Shown piece by piece: positions 17,262 through 26,159 of a DNA stretch of 34,456 bases. Where the stretch lies: contig CADEDJ010000035.1 of assembly GCA_902826055.1 (NCBI GenBank), positions 1 through 34,456 of the forward strand. Direction: 5' to 3'. Every line of letters starts with the position of its first letter. Within the stretch, counting starts at the first letter, position 1. The position numbers and the translations under genes were made by a program. Below the pieces are notes generated by a model, which saw only the letters and a list, made by a program, of their open reading frames with translations, was not told where the DNA came from and ran no database searches. The stretch comes from an uncultured Nitrosomonas sp. Its GTDB lineage: Bacteria > Pseudomonadota > Gammaproteobacteria > Burkholderiales > Nitrosomonadaceae.

Positions 17262-17716
17262 ATGGGTCGATTTTGTTTTAGGAATAATTGCTGCAATAGT
17301 TACCTTTGTATGGGGGGCAGTTCATACTTAAACTTGTAATTGAACCTGCTCAAGAAATGAAAAGAACTATTGGGCTCATTTCACATTCCTTGATTAAATA
17401 TAATAAGGATATTTCGAATCGGCCCATTAACAAAGATAAAGCACATGAAATTTATGATCACTTGAGCGAACTTGCAGCAAAACTTCAAGCATCGTTTTAT
17501 TTAATTCCAAAATGGATAAGAAAAAGCAATTGGTTAACATCTGTTTTTGGTTTTCCATCACAAAAAAATATATTAGAAGCTTCTCAACAGATACAGTCTC
17601 TGGCGTCAGGCTTATATGCACATCCTGATGAAACAAGAATCTATGAAGAGATTGCTTATCGAAAAAGGAATATTTGTCGTTGCCTCGATATTTTTATGCC
17701 CGAAGTGAATGAATAG
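17262..17716 (+). pseudogene. Membrane-anchored hypothetical protein broken by two apparent frameshifts
   Basis: The stretch reads as one protein only if two extra bases are ignored. An ATG at 17262 follows an AGAGGTG ribosome binding site, but its frame soon fails. Omitting one G from GGG (17264-17266) gives MVDFVLGIIAAIVTFVWG, a clean membrane helix. Omitting one more G from the six-G run at 17312-17317 joins it to QFILKLVIEPAQEMKRTIG and the remaining 110 or so codons to 17716. As it stands, only the C-terminal part from about 17306 is open, without a credible start. The soluble part is helical and charged, with IPKWIRKSNWLTSVFGFPS in the middle. I recall similar hypothetical proteins with an N-terminal helix but cannot name a family. 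Causes could be decay, phase variation at the G runs, or sequencing error. Confidence 0.6.
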
Positions 17717-17779
17717 TGGTAATTTTCACAATGAAAATTTACTTTAATATATGAAACAGCTACTTAAGATGGTCAATTA

Positions 17780-18511
17780 ATGATTGTCTACCACTTTACT
17801 TCTTCCGAATTTGCACTCAAAGCATTGCGCGATCGTCGTTTAAAAATTGCGCGCATTAGTGAATTGAACAATCCGTTTGAATTTTCTGCGGCGGATTTTG
17901 CCGATGCGGATACCCGGATCAAGCTGGAAGCTTTTAAGAATCAGGCAAATGAACGCTATGGCGTCATTTGTTTTTGCGAAAATTATCACGATCCGGTGCT
18001 GTGGAGTCATTATGCCGATGGGCATCGCGGTGTGGCGTTGGTATTTGAGATTCCGGACGACCATGCGATTCGTGTCGGTTACCAGCCGGAGCATTTTAAA
18101 CTGGATGCTGATGCGGCTATTCAGTGCGGCAGTTTTGATGAAGCTGATTTAACCCGATTAATCTCGACCAAGTTCTCAAGTTGGGGTTATGAAAAAGAGA
18201 TTCGAATGGTGTGCCGCTTGAACGATCATTTTTGCCAGATCGATGCCAAAGGCAAAAAAGTCTATTTTGAATCGTTAAGCTTGGAATCGTTTGGCGTGGA
18301 TTCGAGTACCGATTCGTTGAAACTAATCGGATTGATTCGTGGTGTCAGGTGCGATTTGACTCCGATGGATATAACGGGAGAATTACTGGCAGTGGATACG
18401 CTATCAGTTCACGATACTCAATTAGATTTATCATCATTTCAGGTAATTTCCGGTAAAACTTACCCGGTTAATGGAGTGCGATCATTTTCCGCGTGTTGCT
18501 TTAGAGTTTGA
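17780..18511 (+). CDS. DUF2971-family protein
   Basis: This 243-residue soluble protein matches the DUF2971 pattern: an N-terminal YHFTSSEFALKALRDRRLKI with SELNNPFEF, a central GVICFCENYHDPVLWSHYADGHRG, and then KFSSWGYEKEIRMV. No signal peptide or membrane helix is seen. The biochemical function of DUF2971 is not established; such genes are often found in accessory or mobile regions. Here it follows the frameshifted membrane-anchored gene by 63 bases on the same strand and lies in a gene-poor stretch, which fits accessory DNA. The ribosome binding site is weak (AAGATGG). Confidence is high for the family and nil for the role. Confidence 0.8.
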   Translation: MIVYHFTSSEFALKALRDRRLKIARISELNNPFEFSAADFADADTRIKLEAFKNQANERYGVICFCENYHDPVLWSHYADGHRGVALVFEIPDDHAIRVGYQPEHFKLDADAAIQCGSFDEADLTRLISTKFSSWGYEKEIRMVCRLNDHFCQIDAKGKKVYFESLSLESFGVDSSTDSLKLIGLIRGVRCDLTPMDITGELLAVDTLSVHDTQLDLSSFQVISGKTYPVNGVRSFSACCFRV

Positions 18512-18523
18512 TAGGGCAATTGA

Positions 18524-18709
18524 AATAATCAAACGCATACGGAATACAAAACGGGAGTAACTTCTGATGGAATTGAGATAAATATTCAACCGCGGAATTA
18601 CCGACATTTGTCAGCGAGATTGCCAATACCGATGGGATTTGACCCACAGTCATTCAAATTGCTGAAATTTAAACATCGAAATAGTGAAAAAAACCATCCC
18701 CAGTTTTAA
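18524..18709 (+). pseudogene. Possible ORF remnant without a start codon
   Basis: A 61-codon frame is open from just after a TGA (18521-18523) to a TAA at 18707-18709, with no good start. Only a TTG and an ATG occur, late in the frame. Part of it reads NYRHLSARLPIPMGFDPQSF, which looks more protein-like than the other frames. Its end lies within the terminator palindrome. It may be the tail of a decayed gene; chance is equally possible. Confidence 0.2.
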
Positions 18710-18734
18710 ATTTCTAGAAATTCTACTGGGGATG
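18685..18734 (-). terminator. Rho-independent terminator (strong palindrome with T-run) for the lipoprotein gene
   Basis: Perfect 10-base arms CATCCCCAGT (18695-18704) and ACTGGGGATG (18725-18734) enclose a second palindrome, AATTTCTAGAAATT, so the whole 40 bases are nearly self-complementary. On the minus strand the stem is followed immediately by a run of seven T. It lies 25 bases after the lipoprotein stop. There is no T-run on the plus side, so it probably terminates leftward transcription only. Confidence 0.85.
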
Positions 18735-18759
18735 TGATACGAATGATTTTGCGTATGAT

Positions 18760-18957
18760 TTAATTACCTTTGTTGATTTCAGTGCATTTATCGATAAATG
18801 CTTGCCGTGCGGCTTCATCACCTTTAAAAGCGGTAAGCGACTTTTCCATTCCCCTTCCTGAACAATTCACTGAATCTGCTTCTGGAAGCCCGCCGTCACA
18901 ACCGATTAAAACGATACTTAAGCCAATGATAAAAACAGCGCTATATTTAAAATTCAT
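18760..18957 (-). CDS. Small predicted lipoprotein
   Basis: The 65-residue product starts MNFKYSAVFIIGLSIVLIGC; LIGC is a good lipobox with acylation at Cys20, so the protein should be anchored in the envelope. The mature part is only about 45 residues, with two further cysteines (VNCSGRG and DKCTEINKG) that could form a disulphide. The segment around KSLTAFKGDEAARQAFIDKC looks like a short helical domain. The ATG at 18957 is preferred over the TTG one codon earlier because AAAGGA lies 10 or so bases before it. A strong terminator follows. The family is unknown to me. Confidence 0.75.
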   Translation of the reverse strand: MNFKYSAVFIIGLSIVLIGCDGGLPEADSVNCSGRGMEKSLTAFKGDEAARQAFIDKCTEINKGN

Positions 18958-18960
18958 CAA

Positions 18961-19662
18961 ACATTTTCCTTTATAAAATATTTACTATGGCTTGATAGTG
19001 ATAGCCAATTTTTCAATTACTTGGCGTTGGTCCGGCCACACGAACCTACTTTTGCAATTGTACTCCAATCCTCCTGGTCTTTGTACTTTCGCCTTGTTTT
19101 TGTTGAATAATAATAAAAGAAAGAATCATTCACTTAGCTAATACTCTGCTCTGAAAAATTCATTTAATGGCATCAAGATAGTGTCGGCTTTCTGGAATGG
19201 ATATTCTTACGTGAGCAAATGTGCACACATTCTGACAAGCTATGCTACGATGAATTTGGCTGTATCGCTATTCGAAAGAAACCATGCGTTCATCTTTAGG
19301 GATAGAGAGTGGCCGGTAAAAGGAGGAGATTTACTGGATTGCTAAGTGGTTTATGGAATAATCAATCATGGGTGTTGCGGTCAGTTTTCGTTACTAATTA
19401 ATACGGCGGTGCAAACAGTTCTGGTATTTTGACCATTTTTCGTATCATCAGAAATTTTTAACTTTGATTGTTGAGTTTTGGTTTTTTTGATGGGAAAAGT
19501 GTAATCCTGGAGGATAAATACAACGATTATGCAGAAACTTAATACTATTTGAGCGTATGCAAAAAAGCCAAACCAAATTATGCTAATCTGACTTCAAGTC
19601 TGTATACTTTGTAGTATTCTGTGTGAGCGATAAGACGTATTCAAACCATTTGGAGTGAGTCA
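18961..19662. other. Long intergenic region upstream of sdhB, no convincing gene
   Basis: About 700 bases without a gene I can support. A minus-strand frame of 38 codons opening at a GTG near 19145 ends in IAKVGSCGRTNAK at about 19021; it has no ribosome binding site. A plus-strand 30-codon GTG frame near 19309 (MAGKRRRFTGLLSG) has a weak RBS. A 6+2+6 inverted repeat AATGTG-CA-CACATT is at 19218-19231. A possible -10 element for sdhB, TATACT, is at 19603-19608. sdhC, sdhD and sdhA are absent. Confidence 0.5.
19603..19608 (+). promoter_or_regulatory. Candidate -10 box (TATACT) for sdhB
   Basis: TATACT, five of six consensus bases, preceded by TG, lies 55 bases before the sdhB ATG. No convincing -35 hexamer is found at the right distance. 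It suggests that the sdhB-sdhE-gltA-suc block has its own promoter here, since sdhCDA is not upstream. Confidence 0.3.
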
Positions 19663-20358
19663 ATGAAGTTTTCGATTTACCGCTATGATCCCGATAAAGA
19701 TGAAAAGCCGTATATGCAAGATTATGATATTCAGTTGGCGGCGACCGATAAAATGTTGTTGGACGCGTTGTTGCGTATAAAATCAACGGATGATAGTTTG
19801 AGTCTGCGCCGTTCTTGCCGTGAAGGTGTGTGTGGATCGGATGCGATGAATATTAACGGACGTAATGGCTTGGCATGTATTACGCCAATCAATGGGTTAA
19901 AAGAGCCGGTAGAAATACGGCCATTGCCTGGACTGCCGGTGATTCGTGATTTGATTGTCGATATGACGCAATTTTTTCTGCAGTATCATTCCATCAAACC
20001 CTATTTGATCAATAATGATCCACCACCGGAAACAGAGCGGCTGCAATCGCCGGAAGAACGGGCGGCTTTGGATGGTGTTTACGAGTGTATCTTATGTGCT
20101 TGTTGCACGACGTCTTGTCCTTCATTTTGGTGGAACCCGGATAAATTTGTGGGTCCGGCAGGATTGCTGCAAGCTTACCGTTTTCTGGCGGATAGCCGCG
20201 ATCAAGCAACGGCTGAGCGGCTGGATCATTTGGAAGATCCCTATCGGCTATTTCGCTGTCACTCCATCATGAATTGTGTTGATGCATGTCCTAAGGGCTT
20301 GAATCCTACAAAGGCAATCGGCAAAATCAAGGATATGATGTTAAAAAGGATGGTATGA
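19663..20358 (+). CDS. sdhB: Succinate dehydrogenase iron-sulfur subunit
   Basis: SdhB carries electrons from the flavoprotein SdhA to the membrane quinone site in complex II. The 231-residue protein has all three cluster-binding sets. The 2Fe-2S ligands are Cys52, Cys57, Asp60 and Cys72 (SCREGVCGSD; Asp at the third position, as in E. coli). The remaining cysteines, in CILCACC (142, 145, 148 and neighbours), SCPSFWW (152), CHSIMNC (199, 205) and DACPKG (209), serve the 4Fe-4S and 3Fe-4S clusters. GGAGTGAG lies 4 bases before the ATG. The stop overlaps the sdhE start by four bases. sdhC, sdhD and sdhA, which usually precede it, are not in the 1.1 kb upstream. Confidence 0.97.
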   Translation: MKFSIYRYDPDKDEKPYMQDYDIQLAATDKMLLDALLRIKSTDDSLSLRRSCREGVCGSDAMNINGRNGLACITPINGLKEPVEIRPLPGLPVIRDLIVDMTQFFLQYHSIKPYLINNDPPPETERLQSPEERAALDGVYECILCACCTTSCPSFWWNPDKFVGPAGLLQAYRFLADSRDQATAERLDHLEDPYRLFRCHSIMNCVDACPKGLNPTKAIGKIKDMMLKRMV

Positions 20359-20588
20359 AAGAATTTGAGCGCGCACGCTGGCGGTGCCGGCGTGGTTTGC
20401 TTGAGTTGGATATTATTCTGCAGCGCTTTATGGATCGGCATTATACTCAGTTGGATGCGCATGGATTGCAGCAATTTGAGCGATTGTTGGATTTGCCGGA
20501 CAATGATTTATGGGATTTGATCACCGCTCGTCAGATCACAGGGGATGAAAATTTGCAGCAGATTTTAAAATTACTACAAAGGAGTTGA
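20355..20588 (+). CDS. sdhE: SdhE, succinate dehydrogenase flavinylation factor
   Basis: This small cytoplasmic protein (77 residues) helps attach FAD covalently to SdhA. The RGxxE motif is present (Arg13, Gly14, Glu17 in CRRGLLELD) and the all-helical remainder, including LLDLPDNDLWDLI, has the usual length. Its ATG overlaps the sdhB stop (ATGA), and AAGGATGGT inside sdhB serves as the ribosome binding site. That coupling fits its role in making complex II. Confidence 0.93.
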   Translation: MKEFERARWRCRRGLLELDIILQRFMDRHYTQLDAHGLQQFERLLDLPDNDLWDLITARQITGDENLQQILKLLQRS

Positions 20589-20630
20589 TTTTAGGCTGCA
20601 TTCATTCAGCTCTGAAGTTTTCTAATCACG

Positions 20631-20636
20631 TATACT
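20631..20636 (+). promoter_or_regulatory. Candidate -10 box (TATACT) for gltA
   Basis: TATACT lies 31 bases before the gltA ATG, in the 78-base gap after sdhE. A matching -35 is not evident. gltA may also be read through from sdhB. Confidence 0.25.
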
Positions 20637-20666
20637 AGTTTCGTACGTAATAAGTGGAGAAGTTAA

Positions 20667-21968
20667 ATGGCACAAAAAGGCATAGCAACTTTAAATCTCA
20701 ATGATGGCAGCGCGCCTATTGAATTACCGGTTTTATCAGGAACGATGGGGCCTGATGTTATCGATATTCGCACGCTACACAGCAAGAGCGGCTTATTTAC
20801 TTACGACCCGGGCTATTTGTCAACAGCCAGTAATAGTTCCACCATTACCTTTATTGACGGGGATAAAGGTATTTTGTTGTACCGAGGCTATCCCATTGAA
20901 CAACTTGCGACACACTGTGATTTTATTGACGTCTGTTATCTATTGATGAAAGGCGAATTGCCTAATGCTGAACAAAAATTAGAATTTGATCGCGCCATCA
21001 AAAACCATTCGATGCTGCACGAACAATTGGTTCGTTTTTACAGTGGGTTCAGGCGTGATGCGCATCCGATGGCAGTAATGGTAGGCGTGGTTGGTGCTTT
21101 GTCGGCTTTTTATCATGAAGCATTGGATATTTCAGATCCGGAATATCGCGAGCAATCGGCGTTCCGGTTGATTGCAAAATTGCCTACGATTGCCGCTATG
21201 GCCTATAAATATAATATTGGTCAACCTTTTATCTATCCGCAAAATCGCCTTAATTACGCCGAGAATTTTCTGCATATGATGTTTGCGGTGCCATCTGAAG
21301 ATTATCAAGCGAATCCCGTGATCGCTCGCGCACTGGACCGAATTTTAATATTACATGCCGATCATGAGCAGAATGCTTCGACTTCGACGGTGCGATTGGT
21401 CGGTTCCAGCGGCGCGAATCCGTTTGCTTGCGTATCGTCTGGTATTTCGTGTTTATGGGGGCCAGCGCATGGTGGTGCCAATGAGGCTTGTTTGAATATG
21501 CTTGAAGAAATCGGTGATGTGTCACGCATCGATGAATATATTAAACGAGTAAAAGATAAAAACAGCAATTACCGCTTGATGGGGTTCGGTCATCGCGTTT
21601 ACAAAAATTTTGATCCGCGCGCCAAATTGATGCGCGAAACCTGCCATGAAGTGCTGGACGAATTGGGCTTGCAAAATGATCGCCTGTTTAAATTGGCATT
21701 ACAGCTAGAAAAAATCGCACTGGAAGACGATTATTTTATTTCCAGAAAACTCTACCCTAACGTTGATTTTTATTCAGGAATCGTGCAGCGTGCACTGGGA
21801 ATACCTACCAAAATGTTTACCGCAATTTTTGCGATGGCGCGAACGGTTGGCTGGGTAGCACAGTGGAGCGAAATGGTTTCTGACCCATTGCATAAGATTG
21901 GCCGTCCGCGCCAATTGTATACCGGCACAACAATGCGTGATATTCCTACTTCGTATTTAAGAAAATAG
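20667..21968 (+). CDS. gltA: Citrate synthase (hexameric, type II)
   Basis: This cytoplasmic enzyme condenses oxaloacetate and acetyl-CoA to citrate. The 433-residue protein matches the Gram-negative type II form. Catalytic residues are His268 (GPAHGGAN), His309 (GFGHRVYK) and Asp367 (NVDFYSG). The N-terminal small domain with the FTYDPGY and [10 protein letters not shown] segments is characteristic. GGAG lies 8 bases before the ATG. It sits between sdhE and sucA, as in other betaproteobacteria. Confidence 0.97.
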   Translation: MAQKGIATLNLNDGSAPIELPVLSGTMGPDVIDIRTLHSKSGLFTYDPGYLSTASNSSTITFIDGDKGILLYRGYPIEQLATHCDFIDVCYLLMKGELPNAEQKLEFDRAIKNHSMLHEQLVRFYSGFRRDAHPMAVMVGVVGALSAFYHEALDISDPEYREQSAFRLIAKLPTIAAMAYKYNIGQPFIYPQNRLNYAENFLHMMFAVPSEDYQANPVIARALDRILILHADHEQNASTSTVRLVGSSGANPFACVSSGISCLWGPAHGGANEACLNMLEEIGDVSRIDEYIKRVKDKNSNYRLMGFGHRVYKNFDPRAKLMRETCHEVLDELGLQNDRLFKLALQLEKIALEDDYFISRKLYPNVDFYSGIVQRALGIPTKMFTAIFAMARTVGWVAQWSEMVSDPLHKIGRPRQLYTGTTMRDIPTSYLRK

Positions 21969-21990
21969 TTTTTCTCAAGGCTACTTTGCA

Positions 21991-24822
21991 ATGAATAAGC
22001 CGATATTTGATGATTCTATGCTATCGGGTTCAAATGCTCCATTTGTCGAGGCAATGTATGAAGAGTATTTGCATAACCCCAATTCAGTTGCCCTAGCTTG
22101 GCGCGAATACTTTGATACATTGACCAAGCAGCCGGATAGCGCAGCGCGTCAACAGCCAATCAGCAGTGTCACTGTAGTTGCGCAGCCGCTGCCTATTGCT
22201 GTAGAGGGGCAAGCGGCACTTCCTGATGTGATTGCTACGGGTTCTGATGATCGTAAACAAGTTGCTGTATTACAGTTAATTAACATGCATCGCTATCTGG
22301 GTTTGAATCAGGCGAAGTTAGATCCGCTCAGAATAAAACAACAATTGGATGTGCCCGAGCTAAATCCCGGCTACTTTGGGTTTACTGAAGCGGATATGGA
22401 TACGGTATTTAATACCGGGTCACTTGTGGGGCCCGAGCATGCCACGCTGCGGGAAATTCTGCAGATTCTACGAGAAACTTACTGTGGTTCCATTGGCGCC
22501 GAGTACATGTATATTTCTTCAGTGGAACAAAAGCGCTGGATACAAGCGCGGTTGGAAGGACAGCGATCGAACCCGAATTACTCGGATGATTATAAGCGGC
22601 ACATTCTTGAGCGTCTTACTGCGGCAGAAGGATTGGAAAAATATCTGCACACACGCTATGTTGGACAAAAACGTTTTTCCGGAGAAGGTAACGAGAGCCT
22701 TATTCCATTACTCGATTGTCTGATCCACCGGGCCGGAAAGATGGGGGTTCAGCAAATAGTAATGGGTATGGCGCACCGGGCCAGGCTTAATGTTTTGGTG
22801 AACACGCTGGGGAAAATGCCTGCCGATCTGTTTCGCGAATTTGAAGAAAAACAACCGCAGGATTTGCCGTCTGGCGATGTGAAATATCACCAGGGTTTTT
22901 CATCCGCTATAAAAACGCCGGAAGGTATTGTTCGACTGGCATTGGCCTTTAATCCTTCGCACCTGGAAATTGTCAATCCGGTCGTCGAAGGTTCGGTGCG
23001 TGCACGTCAGCACTTGTTGAATGACAAGCTCGGTGATCGGGTATTGCCGGTACTGATTCACGGTGATGCCGCTTTTGCTGGCCAGGGTGTGGTGATGGAA
23101 ACATTAAATTTATCGCAAACTCGCGGTTACGGCACGGGCGGTACAGTGCACATCATCATTAACAATCAAATTGGATTTACGACTTCCGATCCGCGCGATA
23201 GCCGTTCCACATTATATTGTACGGATGTTGCCAAAATGATTGATGCGCCAATTTTCCATGTCAATGGTGACGATCCGGAAGCAGTCGTCATGGTATCAGA
23301 GTTGGCGTTTGATTTTCGCATGCGGTTTCATAAAGATGTGGTAATCGATATGGTATGTTTCCGCAAGCTTGGTCACAATGAGCAGGATGAACCGATGGTG
23401 ACGCAGCCGAAAATGTATCAGATTATCAATAAACATCCCGGTACCCGTAAATGCTTTGCCGACAAGCTCATCGCGGAGGAAGTCATAAAACCGCAAGAAG
23501 CGGAAGATCTGATTCAGGCTTATCGCGATGCTATGGATGAAGGCGTTAATCCCAATAAGAGCGTTTGCTATGATTATAAATCACCGTATGCCATTAACTG
23601 GGAGCCTTTTCTCAAGCCCATTAAATGGAACAAGAAAATTAAAACCGGCGTTGCATTGCAAACTCTGAAACAACTCGCCATTCGATTGACGGATATTCCT
23701 GATGGTTTCAAACTGCATCCACGGGTGCAAAAAATTATTGCTGATCGCCGGCTGATGGGAAATGGAGAATTACCGTTAGATTGGGGAATGGCTGAAAATC
23801 TCGCTTATGCAACTTTGCTTAAGGAAGGTTATCCGGTGAGATTGTCAGGACAAGATTCCGGGCGCGGCACTTTTTTTCATCGTCATGCGGTGCTACACGA
23901 TCAGGTGGCAGCCGATCAGAATGAGCGTATTTATATTCCACTACGCCATATTTATCCTGAACAACCTGATTTTGTTGTGATTGATTCGATGTTGTCCGAA
24001 GAAGCAGTTCTTGGTTTTGAATATGGGTATGCCACTACGCAACCTAATGAGTTGGTGATTTGGGAAGCGCAATTTGGTGATTTTGCCAATGGCGCGCAGG
24101 TGGTGATAGATCAATTTATCGCTTCCGGTGAGGCCAAATGGGGGCGTGTGTGTGGTTTGGTGATGATGTTGCCGCATGGTTACGAAGGACAAGGGCCTGA
24201 GCATTCTTCCGCGCGCCTGGAGCGTTATTTGCAATTATGCGCGGATTACAATATTCAGGTTTGTGTACCGTCAACACCAGCACAAATGTTTCATATGCTG
24301 CGACGGCAAATTATCCGTCCACTGCGTAAGCCGCTGATTATCATGAGCCCAAAAAGTATGTTGCGCCATAAAGAATCGGTATCGAGCCTGGAAGATTTGG
24401 CGCAAGGATATTTTTATCCGGTGATTTCAGAAGTTGAAGATCTAGACTCAAAGACCGTCAAGCGGATTATTGTTTGCAGCGGGAAAATTTACTATGAATT
24501 ATTGGCCTATCGCAAAGAATATCAAATAATGAATATGGCGATCATTCGCCTGGAGCAACTATACCCGTTTCCTCATGAGGAGTTTCAGGCAGAAATTGAT
24601 CGCTTTAGTAATGCCAAAGAAGTGATCTGGTGTCAGGAAGAACCAGGTAATCAAGGCGCATGGCATCGCATTCAACACTATTTGTTGCGGCACATGCGAG
24701 CTGATCAAGTATTGGGTTATGCATTGCGGGCATCTGCGGCCTCTCCAGCAGTGGGCTATACGGCACGGCACAAGTTTACGCAGAATGAGCTGATCGTGGC
24801 AGCATTTAGAGATAAAATTTAA
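21991..24822 (+). CDS. sucA: 2-oxoglutarate dehydrogenase E1 component
   Basis: This thiamine-diphosphate enzyme (943 residues) decarboxylates 2-oxoglutarate and transfers the succinyl group to the lipoyl arm of SucB. The N-terminal motif FVEAMYEEYLHNPNSVALAW is typical of E1o and contacts E2. The cofactor site includes GDAAFAGQGVVMETLN and IINNQIGFTTSDPRDS. The C-terminal half carries GQDSGRGTFFHRHAVLHDQ and EAQFGDFANGAQVVIDQFI. It begins 22 bases after gltA with an AAGG ribosome binding site, and sucB follows after 12 bases. Confidence 0.97.
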   Translation: MNKPIFDDSMLSGSNAPFVEAMYEEYLHNPNSVALAWREYFDTLTKQPDSAARQQPISSVTVVAQPLPIAVEGQAALPDVIATGSDDRKQVAVLQLINMHRYLGLNQAKLDPLRIKQQLDVPELNPGYFGFTEADMDTVFNTGSLVGPEHATLREILQILRETYCGSIGAEYMYISSVEQKRWIQARLEGQRSNPNYSDDYKRHILERLTAAEGLEKYLHTRYVGQKRFSGEGNESLIPLLDCLIHRAGKMGVQQIVMGMAHRARLNVLVNTLGKMPADLFREFEEKQPQDLPSGDVKYHQGFSSAIKTPEGIVRLALAFNPSHLEIVNPVVEGSVRARQHLLNDKLGDRVLPVLIHGDAAFAGQGVVMETLNLSQTRGYGTGGTVHIIINNQIGFTTSDPRDSRSTLYCTDVAKMIDAPIFHVNGDDPEAVVMVSELAFDFRMRFHKDVVIDMVCFRKLGHNEQDEPMVTQPKMYQIINKHPGTRKCFADKLIAEEVIKPQEAEDLIQAYRDAMDEGVNPNKSVCYDYKSPYAINWEPFLKPIKWNKKIKTGVALQTLKQLAIRLTDIPDGFKLHPRVQKIIADRRLMGNGELPLDWGMAENLAYATLLKEGYPVRLSGQDSGRGTFFHRHAVLHDQVAADQNERIYIPLRHIYPEQPDFVVIDSMLSEEAVLGFEYGYATTQPNELVIWEAQFGDFANGAQVVIDQFIASGEAKWGRVCGLVMMLPHGYEGQGPEHSSARLERYLQLCADYNIQVCVPSTPAQMFHMLRRQIIRPLRKPLIIMSPKSMLRHKESVSSLEDLAQGYFYPVISEVEDLDSKTVKRIIVCSGKIYYELLAYRKEYQIMNMAIIRLEQLYPFPHEEFQAEIDRFSNAKEVIWCQEEPGNQGAWHRIQHYLLRHMRADQVLGYALRASAASPAVGYTARHKFTQNELIVAAFRDKI

Positions 24823-24834
24823 AAAGAGGGCAGC

Positions 24835-26097
24835 ATGCTAGTTGACGTCAAAGTACCCGTGTTATCTGAATCCGTGGCCGAGGCTACCTTAATATCCTGG
24901 CATAAGAAAGTGGGCGACTATGTGGAGCGTTCGGAAAATCTGATCGACATCGAAACTGACAAAGTAGTACTGGAATTGCCTGCCCCTAATGCCGGTGTCC
25001 TGAGTAAAATCCTGAAACAGGATGGTGCCACTGTGACTAGTGGTGAAGTCATTGCAATGATTGAAACTGAAGCCGTCGCTACAGTTGCTGCTACCGTTAA
25101 GTCGAATGATCAGGTGGCGGCTACTGCTGAAAAACAATCTGTAGTTGTTACCGGGAAAGGTATTGAAAATGCGGGTGCTGAGGAAAGTGATCAAGTCATA
25201 CCAATGCTGATGCCAGCTGCACGTAAGCTGGCGGAAGAAAATAACCTAAAAGCGACAGAAACTTCTGCAATCAAAGGTACCGGCTTGGGCGGACGCATCA
25301 CCAAGGAAGATGTGCAAATGTACATGGCGAATAAATCGAGTACGATTTCAAAAGCTGAGCCACAACCAGGCATAACTGCAACATCCACTGCGGATAAACG
25401 TATAGAGCGAAGAGTGGCCATGTCACGGTTACGGCAGCGCATCGCGGAACGCTTGGTACAATCGCAATCCACTGCGGCAATTCTGACTACATTCAATGAA
25501 GTCAACATGCAGGCTATCATTGATCTACGCACGCGCTATAAAACTGAATTTGAAAAAGAACATGGCGTAAAATTAGGCTTCATGTCTTTTTTTGTCAAAG
25601 CGGTCATCGCTGCTTTAAAAAAATATCCTATTGTCAATGCTTCGGTCGAAGGCAATGAAATTGTTTACCATGATTATTATGACATCGGTATCGCGGTAGG
25701 CAGTCCGCGTGGTTTGGTAGTCCCGGTTATCCGCGATGCAGACCGTTTAACGCTGGCTGAAATTGAATTACAAATCGCTGATTTTGCCAAGCGGGCACAA
25801 GATGGCAAATTAACGATCGAGGAACTCAGCGGCGGTACTTTCTCTATTACTAATGGGGGTGTATTCGGTTCGATGTTGTCGACACCAATCATTAATCCGC
25901 CGCAAAGCGCTATTCTCGGTATTCATGCCACTAAAGAGCGTCCAGTAGTCGAAAACGGGCAAATCGTAATCCGCCCGATGAATTATTTAGCTTTGTCTTA
26001 TGATCACCGTATTATCGACGGACGAGAAGCTGTGCTGTCGCTGGTGGCAATGAAGGAGGCATTGGAATATCCAATGAGTCCGTTACTAGAAAAATGA
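24835..26097 (+). CDS. sucB: 2-oxoglutarate dehydrogenase E2 (dihydrolipoamide succinyltransferase)
   Basis: E2 forms the core of the 2-oxoglutarate dehydrogenase complex and passes the succinyl group to CoA. In order: one lipoyl domain (1-75) with the lipoylated Lys43 in IETDKVVLE, a flexible Ala/Thr/Val-rich linker, a peripheral-subunit binding domain (about 123-160, MPAARKLAEENNL to GRITKEDV), a second linker, and the catalytic domain (about 185-420) with His391 and Asp395 in SYDHRIIDGREAV. GAGGG lies before the ATG. lpd (E3), often next in line, is absent: the next gene is on the other strand. Confidence 0.97.
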   Translation: MLVDVKVPVLSESVAEATLISWHKKVGDYVERSENLIDIETDKVVLELPAPNAGVLSKILKQDGATVTSGEVIAMIETEAVATVAATVKSNDQVAATAEKQSVVVTGKGIENAGAEESDQVIPMLMPAARKLAEENNLKATETSAIKGTGLGGRITKEDVQMYMANKSSTISKAEPQPGITATSTADKRIERRVAMSRLRQRIAERLVQSQSTAAILTTFNEVNMQAIIDLRTRYKTEFEKEHGVKLGFMSFFVKAVIAALKKYPIVNASVEGNEIVYHDYYDIGIAVGSPRGLVVPVIRDADRLTLAEIELQIADFAKRAQDGKLTIEELSGGTFSITNGGVFGSMLSTPIINPPQSAILGIHATKERPVVENGQIVIRPMNYLALSYDHRIIDGREAVLSLVAMKEALEYPMSPLLEK

Positions 26098-26137
26098 AGC
26101 AGTGATTGCAGCAAGCTTTATATCAAGCACGACATCT

Positions 26138-26155
26138 ATTTTTCTAAGGAAAAAT
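26138..26155. terminator. AT-rich hairpin between convergent sucB and OmpA-lipoprotein genes
   Basis: ATTTTTC (26138-26144) and GAAAAAT (26149-26155) form a 7-base stem with a four-base loop in the 62-base convergent gap. The stem is AT-rich, so termination strength is doubtful; the symmetric placement is the main argument. Confidence 0.3.
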
Positions 26156-26159
26156 AATT

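Noticed and set aside
19021..19145. 38-codon minus-strand GTG frame ending in IAKVGSCGRTNAK
   Set aside because: It looks somewhat protein-like but lacks a ribosome binding site and a recognisable family.
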